Positions 55,585 to 63,929 of a DNA stretch of 64,000 bases are shown here, one piece after another (position 1 is the stretch's first letter; every line of letters begins with the position of its first letter). The notes beneath the pieces are model-generated. The model searched no databases. It saw only the letters and a list, made by a program, of their open reading frames with translations, and had not been told where the DNA came from. This DNA comes from Capsulimonas corticalis (GTDB lineage Bacteria > Armatimonadota > Armatimonadia > Armatimonadales > Capsulimonadaceae). The stretch covers positions 4,464,001-4,528,000 of the forward strand of contig NZ_AP025739.1 of the NCBI RefSeq assembly GCF_003574315.2, written 5' to 3'. Position numbers and translations under genes: made by a program.

Positions 55585-56238
55585 ATGGCGGATCCGGTGA
55601 CCGACCGGGAAGAGAAGATTCGGCGCATTGAGCTGCTCTCGCAGCGAGCGAGCACATGCCCGGCCTGCGACTTGAGCCAGACGCGCACGCACGTCGTCTT
55701 CGGCGACGGCAACGCGGGCAGCCCATTGATGCTGGTCGGCGAGGGGCCGGGCGCCAACGAGGACGCCACGGGCGTCCCGTTCGTCGGTCGCGCCGGCAAG
55801 CTTCTCGATGAGTGCCTGCGCGAGGCGGGCATGCTGCGCAAGCACGTCTACATCACGAACGTGGTGAAATGCCGCGCGACTCTGGTGGCCGATGGGAGAA
55901 TCCAGAACCGCCCGCCGCGTCCCGAAGAGTCCGGAACCTGCGTACCGCTCTGGCTGGAGAAGCAGATCGAGATCATTCAGCCCCGCGTGATCCTGTGCCT
56001 GGGCGCCCCGGCGGCGACCGCCATCATCCACAAGAACTTCCGAATGCTTCAAGAGCGCGGTCAGTGGCAGGAAAGCAAGTACGTGAAGTACGCCATGGCC
56101 GCCCTGCACCCCGCATATATCCTGCGCCAGGAGGGCGAAGCCTACGTCGCCTCCCGCCAATTCCTCATCGACGACCTCATCGCCGCTCGCGAAAAGACGA
56201 TCGCCGTCAAAAACGAACCCCGCATGACACTGTTCTGA
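55585..56238 (+). CDS. Type 4 (Fe-S) uracil-DNA glycosylase
   Basis: 217 residues. Removes uracil from DNA. Fe-S cysteines in CPACDLS, VVKCRAT and [10 protein letters not shown]; catalytic/uracil motif [25 protein letters not shown]-terminal [10 protein letters not shown] motif. The frame is open far upstream through the tRNA, so [11 protein letters not shown] at 55585 is chosen; the ribosome site is weak (GTGAGA). Followed 44 bases later by a TetR-type gene. Confidence 0.93.
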   Translation: MADPVTDREEKIRRIELLSQRASTCPACDLSQTRTHVVFGDGNAGSPLMLVGEGPGANEDATGVPFVGRAGKLLDECLREAGMLRKHVYITNVVKCRATLVADGRIQNRPPRPEESGTCVPLWLEKQIEIIQPRVILCLGAPAATAIIHKNFRMLQERGQWQESKYVKYAMAALHPAYILRQEGEAYVASRQFLIDDLIAAREKTIAVKNEPRMTLF

Positions 56239-56282
56239 TCGTTCCCGAGGGAAACGCGGATCCGATACGGAAATTCCAATCG

Positions 56283-56951
56283 ATGACCAACGAATCGGAC
56301 AGAGAGCCCGGCGAAGGCGGGGAGAAGTGCGCGCGGCCCTACCGGCTGGGCCGGCGCGAGGCGGCGATGGACGCGGCAAAGGCGCGGGCGCTGGTCGCCG
56401 CGCGCGAGCTGATCCTGGGGGACAACGCGGCGTCGAGCTTTTCGATGGAGGCCGTCGCGCGCCGGTCGGGCGCCACGCGCATGACGATTTATGGATACTT
56501 CGGCTCGAAGCGCGGCCTGCTGGAGGCGCTGTTTGACGACATCGCCCTGCGCGCGCGCCTGGGCGACCGCATCCCTTCGATTTTCATGCAGGCAAATGCG
56601 CGCGACGCTCTGCGGATGTACGTCGAAGTCTTCTGTGATTTCTGGGGCGAGGAACGCGTGATGAACCGGTCTCTGCGCGGCTTTGCCGCGCTCGACAAAG
56701 AGTTCGCCGACGCCATCGCCGCCCGCGACGAACGCCGCCGCCAAGCAATCCACGCGCTGCTCGCCCGCCTGCCCGAACAAGGAGCGCCGGCTCTGGCGCC
56801 GCGCGAACACACCGCGCGAACCTTGCTGGCGCTCACAAGTTTCGAATTCTACGACACCCTCGCCGGCGATCACCCCGCGGCCGAAATCGCTCCCATCGTC
56901 TACGCGCTCGTTCTGGCCGCCCTCAATCTCGCTGTTTCATCCGCGCCGTGA
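56283..56951 (+). CDS. TetR-family transcriptional regulator
   Basis: 222 residues. N-terminal HTH (about 30-85) with ALVAARELILGDNAASSFSM and VARRSGATRMTIYGYFGSKRGLLEALF; C-terminal helical effector domain. A longer in-frame ORF begins inside the UDG gene but is out-of-frame shadow there; MTNESDREPGE is used. No obvious regulated transporter next to it. Confidence 0.9.
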   Translation: MTNESDREPGEGGEKCARPYRLGRREAAMDAAKARALVAARELILGDNAASSFSMEAVARRSGATRMTIYGYFGSKRGLLEALFDDIALRARLGDRIPSIFMQANARDALRMYVEVFCDFWGEERVMNRSLRGFAALDKEFADAIAARDERRRQAIHALLARLPEQGAPALAPREHTARTLLALTSFEFYDTLAGDHPAAEIAPIVYALVLAALNLAVSSAP

Positions 56952-56996
56952 TAGGCCGCGTTTACCAACATCCACGGCCCTGGCGACAGGGATTGT

Positions 56997-57443
56997 ATGA
57001 CGAACACATTGTCACTGTCCGTACAGGTGGATCGACGGGACGAAATCGATTATGTCCTCTGCTGTTTGGATATCGATGGCCAGCCTCTGGAAGAGTGCAG
57101 ACGCTATCTGCTGGCGATTGACCTGGAGGAACTATTCCGGAGCGAGCGTGAGTCGGGTGTATTTTCGATCATCACCTGCTGGTGCGGCGTTCCGGAATGT
57201 GCGGGAATCAGAAACGGGGTCGGGGTGCGTCATGACGCCGGTTGGGTCTACTGGCGACTTTCGTCGCCTGCCCCCGAGCGCCATTACGCATTCCGTCAGG
57301 CCGATTACTCGCAGGCGCTAGCCGACGCCCGCCGCGCGATCAAACGCTTTGTCGCGCAGCGGCGATACTCAGGCGAAGGCCCATATGAACTGGCGGCGCA
57401 GTACGCGAACGAGGGATATTTCCGGCTCGGGGATGAGTGGTAA
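56997..57443 (+). CDS. Hypothetical protein with CWCGVPECAG motif
   Basis: 148 residues, soluble. Acidic N-terminal half (VDRRDEIDYVLCCLDIDGQPL), then SGVFSIITCWCGVPECAGIRNG, a Cys cluster (C-x-C-x4-C) that could bind metal, then VYWRLSSPAPERHYAFRQADY. This wording recurs, from memory, in small uncharacterised proteins of diverse bacteria; I cannot assign function. 45 bases after the TetR gene, convergent with the LON-domain gene. Confidence 0.7.
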   Translation: MTNTLSLSVQVDRRDEIDYVLCCLDIDGQPLEECRRYLLAIDLEELFRSERESGVFSIITCWCGVPECAGIRNGVGVRHDAGWVYWRLSSPAPERHYAFRQADYSQALADARRAIKRFVAQRRYSGEGPYELAAQYANEGYFRLGDEW

Positions 57444-57446
57444 GCG

Positions 57447-58151
57447 TTAATTCCGGGACGACAGCTTGTTCAAATCCCGGACGCTCACCGGCTCGATCAC
57501 GGAGGGGCCGCACTCGGGACGCTGGCTCTGAATCTCCTGGAGGCATACTTGTGCGTCAAGCTCACGGCGCAGGATTTCAATTTCGGCGCTGAGACGGCCT
57601 TCGGTGGTCGTGAGCTCCAGCAGCTTTTGTTTCTCGGAAAGCGGGATCTGGAGAACGCTGGCGATGGCGTAGGAAAGGTTTTCCGGCTCCAGCGGCAATT
57701 GCAGCGAGCTGAGCGTGCGATGGGTGAGGGCGAACAGGCTTTTGAGATATGTTCGGAACAGGCCCGTCACCATGTCGAACGGCGCTTTCAGGAGAATGGG
57801 GTCCGTCATGTGCTCCCAGAAAGGGTCGACGCGCGCGGTCGTGTAGGATTCCGTGCTGCTGATTTGCGCGATCCGGAAGCGGGTTTCTCCCGCCACCACG
57901 ATATTGAGTCTGCCGTCGTCGGTCTCCTCCACTTGCTGGATTCGCGCGGTGGTCCCCACCTGCGAAACGAGGGTTTGCGTGTCGCTGAGGGTTTGATCCG
58001 GCGTCAGCACAACGCCGAACGGCGTGTTGTGCCGGCGGCAGTGCGCGACCATTTCCAGGTAACGCGGCTCGAAGATGTGCAGCGGAAGCGGCATCTCGGG
58101 GTAGAGAACGACGTCCAGAGGAAACAACGGAAGTGCGTCGAAGTTGTTCAT
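57447..58151 (-). CDS. LON peptidase substrate-binding-domain protein
   Basis: 234 residues. Only the LON N-terminal domain: LPLFPLDVVLYPEMPLPLHIFEPRYLEMVAHC, FGVVLTPDQ, GTTARIQQVEETDDGRLNIVVAGETRFRI, then a helical C-terminal half. No AAA+ or protease domain, as in the stand-alone LON-domain family; role unknown (possibly peptide binding). Start ATG 58151 at MNNFDALPLFPLD; the frame is open further upstream. Confidence 0.9.
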   Translation of the reverse strand: MNNFDALPLFPLDVVLYPEMPLPLHIFEPRYLEMVAHCRRHNTPFGVVLTPDQTLSDTQTLVSQVGTTARIQQVEETDDGRLNIVVAGETRFRIAQISSTESYTTARVDPFWEHMTDPILLKAPFDMVTGLFRTYLKSLFALTHRTLSSLQLPLEPENLSYAIASVLQIPLSEKQKLLELTTTEGRLSAEIEILRRELDAQVCLQEIQSQRPECGPSVIEPVSVRDLNKLSSRN

Positions 58152-58179
58152 TGGGTGGCGGCTCGTTTCGTTCGGCGGC

Positions 58180-58461
58180 TTATTCGGGCAAAATCTCGAC
58201 AAACCCCAGCTGGCTTCCGAGCTGTACGAACTCATTTGCGGATTGCGGCGGCGCGTAGCTGCTGTTGTTCGCGGCGTTGTACCGCTTGACAGCCTCCTGC
58301 GCGAAGCCCAGCGGCGTCATGGCGTTCAGGAAAAGTCCCTTCCAGCCGAGCTCTTTGGCGACACGCGATTTGACCTGAGTGAGGATATCGTCGGCGTCGG
58401 TCCCTGCCAGCGTTTCATCGATGGAGCGGCCGGCGATTTCTGTTTTGACACGAACTTTCAT
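58180..58461 (-). CDS. Small conserved-looking hypothetical protein
   Basis: 93 residues, soluble. MKVRVKTEIAGRSIDETL, DADDILTQVKSRVAKELGW, then PLGFAQEAVKRYNAANNSSY and a C-terminal LGFVEILPE. Looks like a compact alpha/beta domain; no family recognised. ATG overlaps the lipB stop by 4 bases, so it is translationally coupled to lipB; the LON-domain gene follows after 28 bases. Confidence 0.7.
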   Translation of the reverse strand: MKVRVKTEIAGRSIDETLAGTDADDILTQVKSRVAKELGWKGLFLNAMTPLGFAQEAVKRYNAANNSSYAPPQSANEFVQLGSQLGFVEILPE

Positions 58462-59141
58462 GCGCTGATTATACCCATCTCGCCGGAGAATACGGGAGAC
58501 ACATCGAACACTTGGGCGAACGCGCGCAGCACATGCGTTTCGGTTTCGGCGCGGGTGATCCCTGAATCGGGCAATTCCTCGGCGAGCGACGTCACGCCGC
58601 GGTCACGGATGCCGCAGGGGACAAAGTCGCGGCGGTAAGACGCCAGATCGTTATGGATATTGAGCGCGAAGCCGTGCATGGTGACCCACTGGCGCACTTT
58701 AATGCCGATGGCCGCGATCTTACGCTCGCCGATCCATACTCCCGTCAGCCCCGCCTTTCGCGTTCCCTCCAGCCCGAATTCGCCGACAGTTTGAATGAGG
58801 ACTTCCTCCAGGTCACGCAGATACCGATGCAGATCCTGGCCGTGCTGGCGCAGGTCGAGGATCGGGTATCCGACTAGCTGGCCGGGGCCGTGATACGTAA
58901 TTTCGCCGCCGCGGTCTACGGTTTCCACGGCGATCCCACGCCGCGCCAGCTCCTCGCGATCGGTGAGAAGGTCGCCCGGCTGCGCCGTTTTGCCGACGGT
59001 CACCGTCGGCGTGTGCTCCAGAAGCAGCAGGGTGTCGGGGATCTGGCCGGCGCGTCTTTGTTCGACCAGGGCGTATTGCTGAGCGAGCGTTTGGGCGTAC
59101 GGCTGGGGTTCTTGAATGGACAATATGTGACAGTGAGGCAT
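58458..59141 (-). CDS. lipB: Octanoyl-(acyl-carrier-protein):protein transferase LipB
   Basis: 227 residues. Transfers octanoyl from ACP to lipoyl domains, the first step of lipoate synthesis. GGEITYHGPGQLVGYP (nucleotide-free acyl pocket), catalytic Lys148 in AAIGIKVR, catalytic Cys176 in VPCGIRDRGVTSL. Pairs functionally with lpdA (42830) through lipoyl enzymes; lipA is not in the window. Start codon lies 7 bases after a minus-strand GATTAT, so the mRNA is probably leaderless. Confidence 0.95.
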   Translation of the reverse strand: MPHCHILSIQEPQPYAQTLAQQYALVEQRRAGQIPDTLLLLEHTPTVTVGKTAQPGDLLTDREELARRGIAVETVDRGGEITYHGPGQLVGYPILDLRQHGQDLHRYLRDLEEVLIQTVGEFGLEGTRKAGLTGVWIGERKIAAIGIKVRQWVTMHGFALNIHNDLASYRRDFVPCGIRDRGVTSLAEELPDSGITRAETETHVLRAFAQVFDVSPVFSGEMGIISA

Positions 59142-59160
59142 TTCAGGTATAATCCACGCG
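59142..59160. promoter_or_regulatory. Bidirectional core promoter between lipB and a TauE-like permease
   Basis: 19 bp between start codons. Plus strand: TATAAT (59148-59153), 7 bases, ATG of the permease. Minus strand: GATTAT (59154-59149) or TATACC (59151-59146), then ATG of lipB at 7 or 4 bases. No ribosome sites precede either start. Same layout as 50146-50163. Confidence 0.65.
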
Positions 59161-59973
59161 ATGGCGCGTCCTAACCTATCCTACCTCAAAAATGTCATTC
59201 TCTGCCTTGTCGGGCTTCCCTGTGGAGTGCTGTCGGGTCTTACCGGCATGGGAGCCAGCGTTCTGGTGACTCCGCTCACGCGGAAGCTGCTCAGTATTGG
59301 CCCCGGCGCGCGCAGCGCCACGGCGCTGGCGGCGACGCTTGCCTGCGCGCTGGGGGCGCTGCTGCCCTACAGCCAGAACGGCGATGTCCGGTGGGGATTG
59401 GTCATTCCCCTCGTCCTCGGCCAGATTTTTGGAGCCTCGTTGGGGCAGGGCGTCGCGCTGCGCTGGGCGGAGCAATCACGGTCACGGTTTATCAATCCGA
59501 TCATCGTGCTGATCGCGGGTCTGGCGATGGTGGCCGGCGCGCCGACGATCGCGACGATTTCCGGAGGACGCGACCTGCCGCTGCTGATCGATCTGGGAGG
59601 CGCTCTGATCGTGGGGCTGCTTGCCGGCGCTTTGGGAAGAATTGTCGGGCTCGGCGTCTTTGTGGTTCCGGCGGAGATATTGCTGCTGCACCTGCGCCCG
59701 CTGGAGGCGCAGGGCACCGCGATCGTGGCGCTGGCGATCGCGTCGCTGCCGGGAATGCTGATTTACCGCAGGACCGGCGCATTCGATGCGCAGTCCGCGA
59801 CATGGATCGCGTTCGGGGGCTTGTTCGGCGGCCTCGTGGGCGCATACAACGCCGTCCACAGCATCAGCGCCTACGGCCAGGTCGCGCTTTATGGGGCGCT
59901 GGCGTCGGTGATCGGAGCGTTCTGGGTGCAGAGCGAGATCGGCCGGCGCGCCGGAGCCGGTCAAGAGCAGTGA
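59161..59973 (+). CDS. TauE/SafE-family permease
   Basis: 270 residues, about eight hydrophobic helices. VILCLVGLPCGVLSGLTGMGASVLVTPL is the first family repeat motif and VGLLAGALGRIVGLGVFVVPAEIL the second. Anion exporter of unknown substrate; only distantly similar to the other TauE-like gene (18541). Start is right behind a -10 box, so leaderless. Confidence 0.87.
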   Translation: MARPNLSYLKNVILCLVGLPCGVLSGLTGMGASVLVTPLTRKLLSIGPGARSATALAATLACALGALLPYSQNGDVRWGLVIPLVLGQIFGASLGQGVALRWAEQSRSRFINPIIVLIAGLAMVAGAPTIATISGGRDLPLLIDLGGALIVGLLAGALGRIVGLGVFVVPAEILLLHLRPLEAQGTAIVALAIASLPGMLIYRRTGAFDAQSATWIAFGGLFGGLVGAYNAVHSISAYGQVALYGALASVIGAFWVQSEIGRRAGAGQEQ

Positions 59974-60005
59974 ATTCAATCCACTGCCAAGGACCGCTCC
60001 TTTCG

Positions 60006-60386
60006 CTAGTTCAGGATGTGGGGAAGCCCCGCCGGACCGCCATACGAGCAGGCGGGATAGCTGTTCATGTCGTTCAGCAGATAGACGCTGCTGTTGGTGG
60101 GACACAGCGGAGCCGACTTCGATTTGATATAGGGCGAAATATCGCTCCATACCGGCGTGTAGGTATTGGCGGCGGTATGCTCCAGAGCGAACTGTTCTTT
60201 GGCCGATGTGATGTTGCGCAGGTTGGCGACGCAGGCGCGCGCTTGCCCGAGATCCCGGGCGTGCAGGAATGCGGGCGCCGCGATATTGAGCAGCATGCCG
60301 ATCATCAGCACCACGATCATAATCTCCACCAGTGTGAAGGCCGACCGGCGCCGGCGCCGCGTCAGGTATCCATTTTGAGACTTCAT
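60006..60386 (-). CDS. Type IV pilin-like / pseudopilin protein
   Basis: 126 residues. Prepilin peptide RRRRRSA then FTLVEIMIVVLMIGMLLNIAAPAF, the N-methylation helix with Glu5; cut would fall between Ala and Phe (Ala at -1 instead of the usual Gly). The C-terminal globular part has three Cys (RACVANL, PLCPTN, PACSYGG), suggesting a disulfide. ATG 60386 with AAAGGTGAG upstream is chosen over a GTG 15 bases earlier. No pilus machinery genes are adjacent. Confidence 0.88.
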   Translation of the reverse strand: MKSQNGYLTRRRRRSAFTLVEIMIVVLMIGMLLNIAAPAFLHARDLGQARACVANLRNITSAKEQFALEHTAANTYTPVWSDISPYIKSKSAPLCPTNSSVYLLNDMNSYPACSYGGPAGLPHILN

Positions 60387-60562
60387 GTCGAGGATGCTCA
60401 CCTTTCGTTACCGATCGCTCCATTGAAAACACAGACGACACTATTATTATCGGCGCCGCGCGCAATTTCTCCAGAGCGCCGCGCCGCTGTTCTGGGAACT
60501 TTTTGGGATTCTTTGTCGCCAAGACTGTTGTGCGTAAGCTTGACTGCTCGGGATGGCATGGA

Positions 60563-61462
60563 ATGAAGACGCTGCTGATCGTCAATCCCACCGCCGGCCA
60601 GGGACGGCCGCAGGAGCTTTTAGCCGAGGCGGACGCGTTTACCCGGGAGTTCGTCTCTGAGATCATCGTGACGCAATCTTCCGGCCACGCCGAAGCGGCG
60701 GCGCGGCGCGCGGCGGAGAATCGCAGCGCGGAGTGCGTGCTGGTCGCCGGCGGCGACGGCACCGTCAACGAAGTGCTGAATGGACTGCTGGCCGGCCGCT
60801 CCGACGACGGCGCGACGCTGCCGATGGGGATCATCCCGCTTGGCACGCAGAATGTGCTGGCGCATGAGCTGGGCGTCCCGCGCGGCGGCTTTGCCGAGAT
60901 CGCGGAAATGGTGCGCAAGGGCCACACGCGCGATATTGATGTCGGCGAGGCGCAAGGGCGCTACTTCGCGCTGATGGCGGGCTTCGGATTCGATGCGGCC
61001 GTCGTGGGCGAGATCGTTCAGCCGATGAAAGAGCTGATGGGGCCGGCCGCGTATGTGTTCGGCACGCTGGGAGCGCTCGCGAAGTACCGGAGCACCTCGA
61101 TCAAGCTGACGCTCGATTCGGAAGAGATCCGGACCGAAGCCTTTCTCGTGGTGGTGGCGAACTCGGCCCTTTACGCCTACCGCCAGATCCGACTGGCGCC
61201 GTTCGCGGTTGTGGATGACGGCTGGCTGGACATTTGCGTCTTTGAACGCGCGCCGACCGATCGCGTGGGCTTTTTGACGCAGATCATGGCGGCCCTGGCC
61301 GGCCGGCATTTGAAAGACCCGCGCGTGCGCTACTATCGCGCGCGGCGCATACAGATCGAATCCGATCCGCCCATTCAAGGCCAACTGGATGGCGATATGT
61401 ATCACTATACGCCGATGACGATCACGCTGGAGCCGCGCGCGCTGCGTGTCCTCACCCCATAA
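60563..61462 (+). CDS. Diacylglycerol kinase-family lipid kinase (YegS/BmrU type)
   Basis: 299 residues. LLIVNPTAGQGRPQELL, the catalytic loop VLVAGGDGTVNEVLNGLL, IIPLGTQNVLAHELGVPR and the C-terminal PIQGQLDGDMY region characterise the DAGK catalytic family. Phosphorylates diacylglycerol, sphingoid bases or related lipids. ATG 60563 is preferred since MKTLLIVNPTAG starts most members; the frame is open 60 bases further. Confidence 0.92.
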   Translation: MKTLLIVNPTAGQGRPQELLAEADAFTREFVSEIIVTQSSGHAEAAARRAAENRSAECVLVAGGDGTVNEVLNGLLAGRSDDGATLPMGIIPLGTQNVLAHELGVPRGGFAEIAEMVRKGHTRDIDVGEAQGRYFALMAGFGFDAAVVGEIVQPMKELMGPAAYVFGTLGALAKYRSTSIKLTLDSEEIRTEAFLVVVANSALYAYRQIRLAPFAVVDDGWLDICVFERAPTDRVGFLTQIMAALAGRHLKDPRVRYYRARRIQIESDPPIQGQLDGDMYHYTPMTITLEPRALRVLTP

Positions 61463-61508
61463 ACGCGCGTAAATGCCGGCAATGGATTGTCCGAATAAAC
61501 CTTGGATG

Positions 61509-61536
61509 TTAACGGGGTTTGTCACTCGGGTACAAT
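61509..61536 (+). promoter_or_regulatory. Candidate promoter of the rel gene
   Basis: TTAACG (61509-61514), 16-base spacer, TACAAT (61531-61536). Weak -35; leader to 61628 would be ~85 nt. Confidence 0.4.
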
Positions 61537-61627
61537 ATGATTTACACGCCTCGCGCCAATACGAATGCGCGTGACGCGTGAAAATATGACAGCGGCAAAC
61601 TATGGCGATAGTTGCTAGACCGGTGCG

Positions 61628-63919
61628 ATGATGGCCGACGATTATGAACCCCTATATCAAGCGCTGATCGACTGCGCTCGGTCTTACCATCCCGATGCGG
61701 ATACCGATCTGATCCGCCGGGCGTTCGACTACGCCGCCGCGAAGCATGACGGCCAGTTCCGCCGCTCCGGCGAGCCGTATATTATTCACCCCATCGCCGT
61801 CTCCACCATCCTCGCCGAGCTGGAAATGGACGACGCCACGATTGCGTCCGGCCTCCTTCATGATGTGATCGAGGATTGCGGCGTGACGCGCGACCAGTTG
61901 GCCCACGAGTTTGGGCCGGAGATCGCCGATCTTGTGGACGGCGTCACCAAGCTCAAGCTTGCCGACTTCGAGTCGCGCATGGAAGGCGACGCCTCCAAAG
62001 CCGATGCGCCGCAGCTTCCGCCGCCCAGTCCCGATCCGGAAAGCCCCGAGACGGCGGCGCGCAAAAAGCGGCATGGCGAGACGAATAAATCGGCGGGCAA
62101 CCTGCGCAAGATCCTTCTCGCGATGGCGAAAGACCTGCGCGTCATGGTCATCAAGCTGGCCGACCGCCTGCACAACATGCGCACGCTTTCGGCGATGCCC
62201 GAGCATCGCCAGGTGAAGGTCGCGCAGGAGACGCTGCAAATCTTCGGACCGCTGGCGCACCGCCTCGGGATCTGGCAGATCAAGTGGCAGCTGGAAGACC
62301 TCGCCTTCAAGTATTCGAACCCCACGGCCTACAACGAAATCAAGCAGAAGCTGGACCGCACCCGCGCCCAGCGCGAGCAGGAGATTGGCGGCGCCACGGA
62401 CATGCTCCGCAAGCGGCTCGCCGAGGAGAATATCCAGGCCGAGATCCAGGGCCGTCCCAAGCACCTTTACTCCATCTACAACAAGATGCAGAAGCAGGAT
62501 ATCGATCTGGACGAAGTCTACGATCTGATCGCCCTGCGCGTGATCGTGAACAGCGTCTCCGAGTGCTACCACGCCCTCGGCGTCGTCCACGACCTCTGGA
62601 TGCCGGTCCCGGGCCGCTTTGACGACTACATCGCCAAGGCGAAGTCCAACGGCTATCAGTCGCTGCACACGAAGGTCCTGGGACCCACGGGCGAACCGCT
62701 GGAGATCCAGATCCGCACGGTTGAGATGCACCGCCTGGCCGACTTCGGCATCGCGGCGCACTGGCAGTACAAAGAGGGACGCGCCAAAACATCGGGCGAC
62801 CGCGGCTTCGAGAAGAAGATGAGCCTGCTGCGCCAGCAGCTCTTCGACTGGCAGTCCGACGCCAAGGAGCCGGGCGAGTTCCTGCGCTCCGTCGTCAGCG
62901 ACCTGTTCACCGATCAGGTCTTCGTGTTCACGCCCAAGGGCGACGTCCTCGATTTTCCGCGCGGCGCCACCCCCGTCGACGCCGCTTACCGAATTCACTC
63001 TGATCTTGGCCTGCACTGCGTCGGCGCCAAAGTGAACGGCAAGATCGTTCCGCTGACTTACCAGTTCAACAACGGCGATATCGTCGAGATCCTGGCGCGT
63101 CCGAATGCGAGTCCTTCGCTCGACTGGCTCGCCAGCGCCAAGACCAGCCATGCGCGCACCAAGATCAAGGCGTACTTCCGCAAGCTCCGCTTCACCGCCA
63201 ACGTCGCGCGCGGCCGGGAGCTGATGCAAAAAGAGCTGGATCGCCTGCACCTGGACAGCAAGCATCTGCTGTCCGCCGATATCCTGACCAAAGTCGCCAC
63301 CGCCATGGCGATGCACTCGCAGGAAGAGCTTCTCGCGGCGATCGGCTACGGCGATGTCGCCGTCGGCACCATGCTCACGCGCCTCCGAGCACTGACGCAG
63401 GAAACGACGCACACCGCGCCGACTTACGAGCGCAAGGGCGGAAATAACGGCAAGCTTCAGGTTGGGGGAGATTTAGAAGACGTCGCGATCACGCGCGCCA
63501 AGTGCTGTCAGCCGGTGCCCGGCGACGAAGTGACCGGCTACATGACGCGCGGCAAGGGCGTCGCCCTGCACCGCCATGGCTGTCCCAATGTCACCCACTA
63601 CCAGCAGACGGAGCCCGAACGGCTTCTGGAAGTCGATTGGAAGCCGTCGGACAACACCCAGCGCTATCTCACGGATATCAAGGTCGAACTCGCCGACCGC
63701 ATCGGCCTGCTGGAAGACGTTGGGAAACTGTTCAGCGAGGCAAAGACCAACATCCAGGCCATCCGCACCCGTTCGCTCCCAAACCACACCGCCGTCATGC
63801 AGATCAGCTTCGACGCCGCCGACACCGCCCACATCGCCGCCGTCATGGTGCGCCTGCAAAGATTAACGGATGTCATGGACATCCATCGCCTCGGCGTGAA
63901 TGAAGAACCAGTCGAATAG
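61628..63919 (+). CDS. relA/spoT: Bifunctional (p)ppGpp synthetase/hydrolase
   Basis: 763 residues. HD hydrolase domain (~25-195) with GEPYIIHPIAVSTILAEL and LLHDVIED; synthetase domain (~240-400) with RPKHLYSIYNKMQKQ and YDLIALRVIVNSVSECYHALG; TGS (~415-480, FVFTPKGDVLDFPRGATPVDAA), zinc-type segment (AKCCQPVPGDEV) and C-terminal ACT (~680-755). Both active sites look intact, so bifunctional Rel. A ~35-residue Pro/charged insertion (about 122-158) interrupts the HD domain, unlike most homologues. Two adjacent ATGs at 61628 and 61631. Confidence 0.94.
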   Translation: MMADDYEPLYQALIDCARSYHPDADTDLIRRAFDYAAAKHDGQFRRSGEPYIIHPIAVSTILAELEMDDATIASGLLHDVIEDCGVTRDQLAHEFGPEIADLVDGVTKLKLADFESRMEGDASKADAPQLPPPSPDPESPETAARKKRHGETNKSAGNLRKILLAMAKDLRVMVIKLADRLHNMRTLSAMPEHRQVKVAQETLQIFGPLAHRLGIWQIKWQLEDLAFKYSNPTAYNEIKQKLDRTRAQREQEIGGATDMLRKRLAEENIQAEIQGRPKHLYSIYNKMQKQDIDLDEVYDLIALRVIVNSVSECYHALGVVHDLWMPVPGRFDDYIAKAKSNGYQSLHTKVLGPTGEPLEIQIRTVEMHRLADFGIAAHWQYKEGRAKTSGDRGFEKKMSLLRQQLFDWQSDAKEPGEFLRSVVSDLFTDQVFVFTPKGDVLDFPRGATPVDAAYRIHSDLGLHCVGAKVNGKIVPLTYQFNNGDIVEILARPNASPSLDWLASAKTSHARTKIKAYFRKLRFTANVARGRELMQKELDRLHLDSKHLLSADILTKVATAMAMHSQEELLAAIGYGDVAVGTMLTRLRALTQETTHTAPTYERKGGNNGKLQVGGDLEDVAITRAKCCQPVPGDEVTGYMTRGKGVALHRHGCPNVTHYQQTEPERLLEVDWKPSDNTQRYLTDIKVELADRIGLLEDVGKLFSEAKTNIQAIRTRSLPNHTAVMQISFDAADTAHIAAVMVRLQRLTDVMDIHRLGVNEEPVE

Positions 63920-63929
63920 GATCGTTCCC

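Noticed and set aside
55812-56951. 379-codon frame joining the UDG region and the TetR gene
   Set aside because: The first ~157 codons are an alternative frame of the UDG gene; TetR homology begins after 56283.
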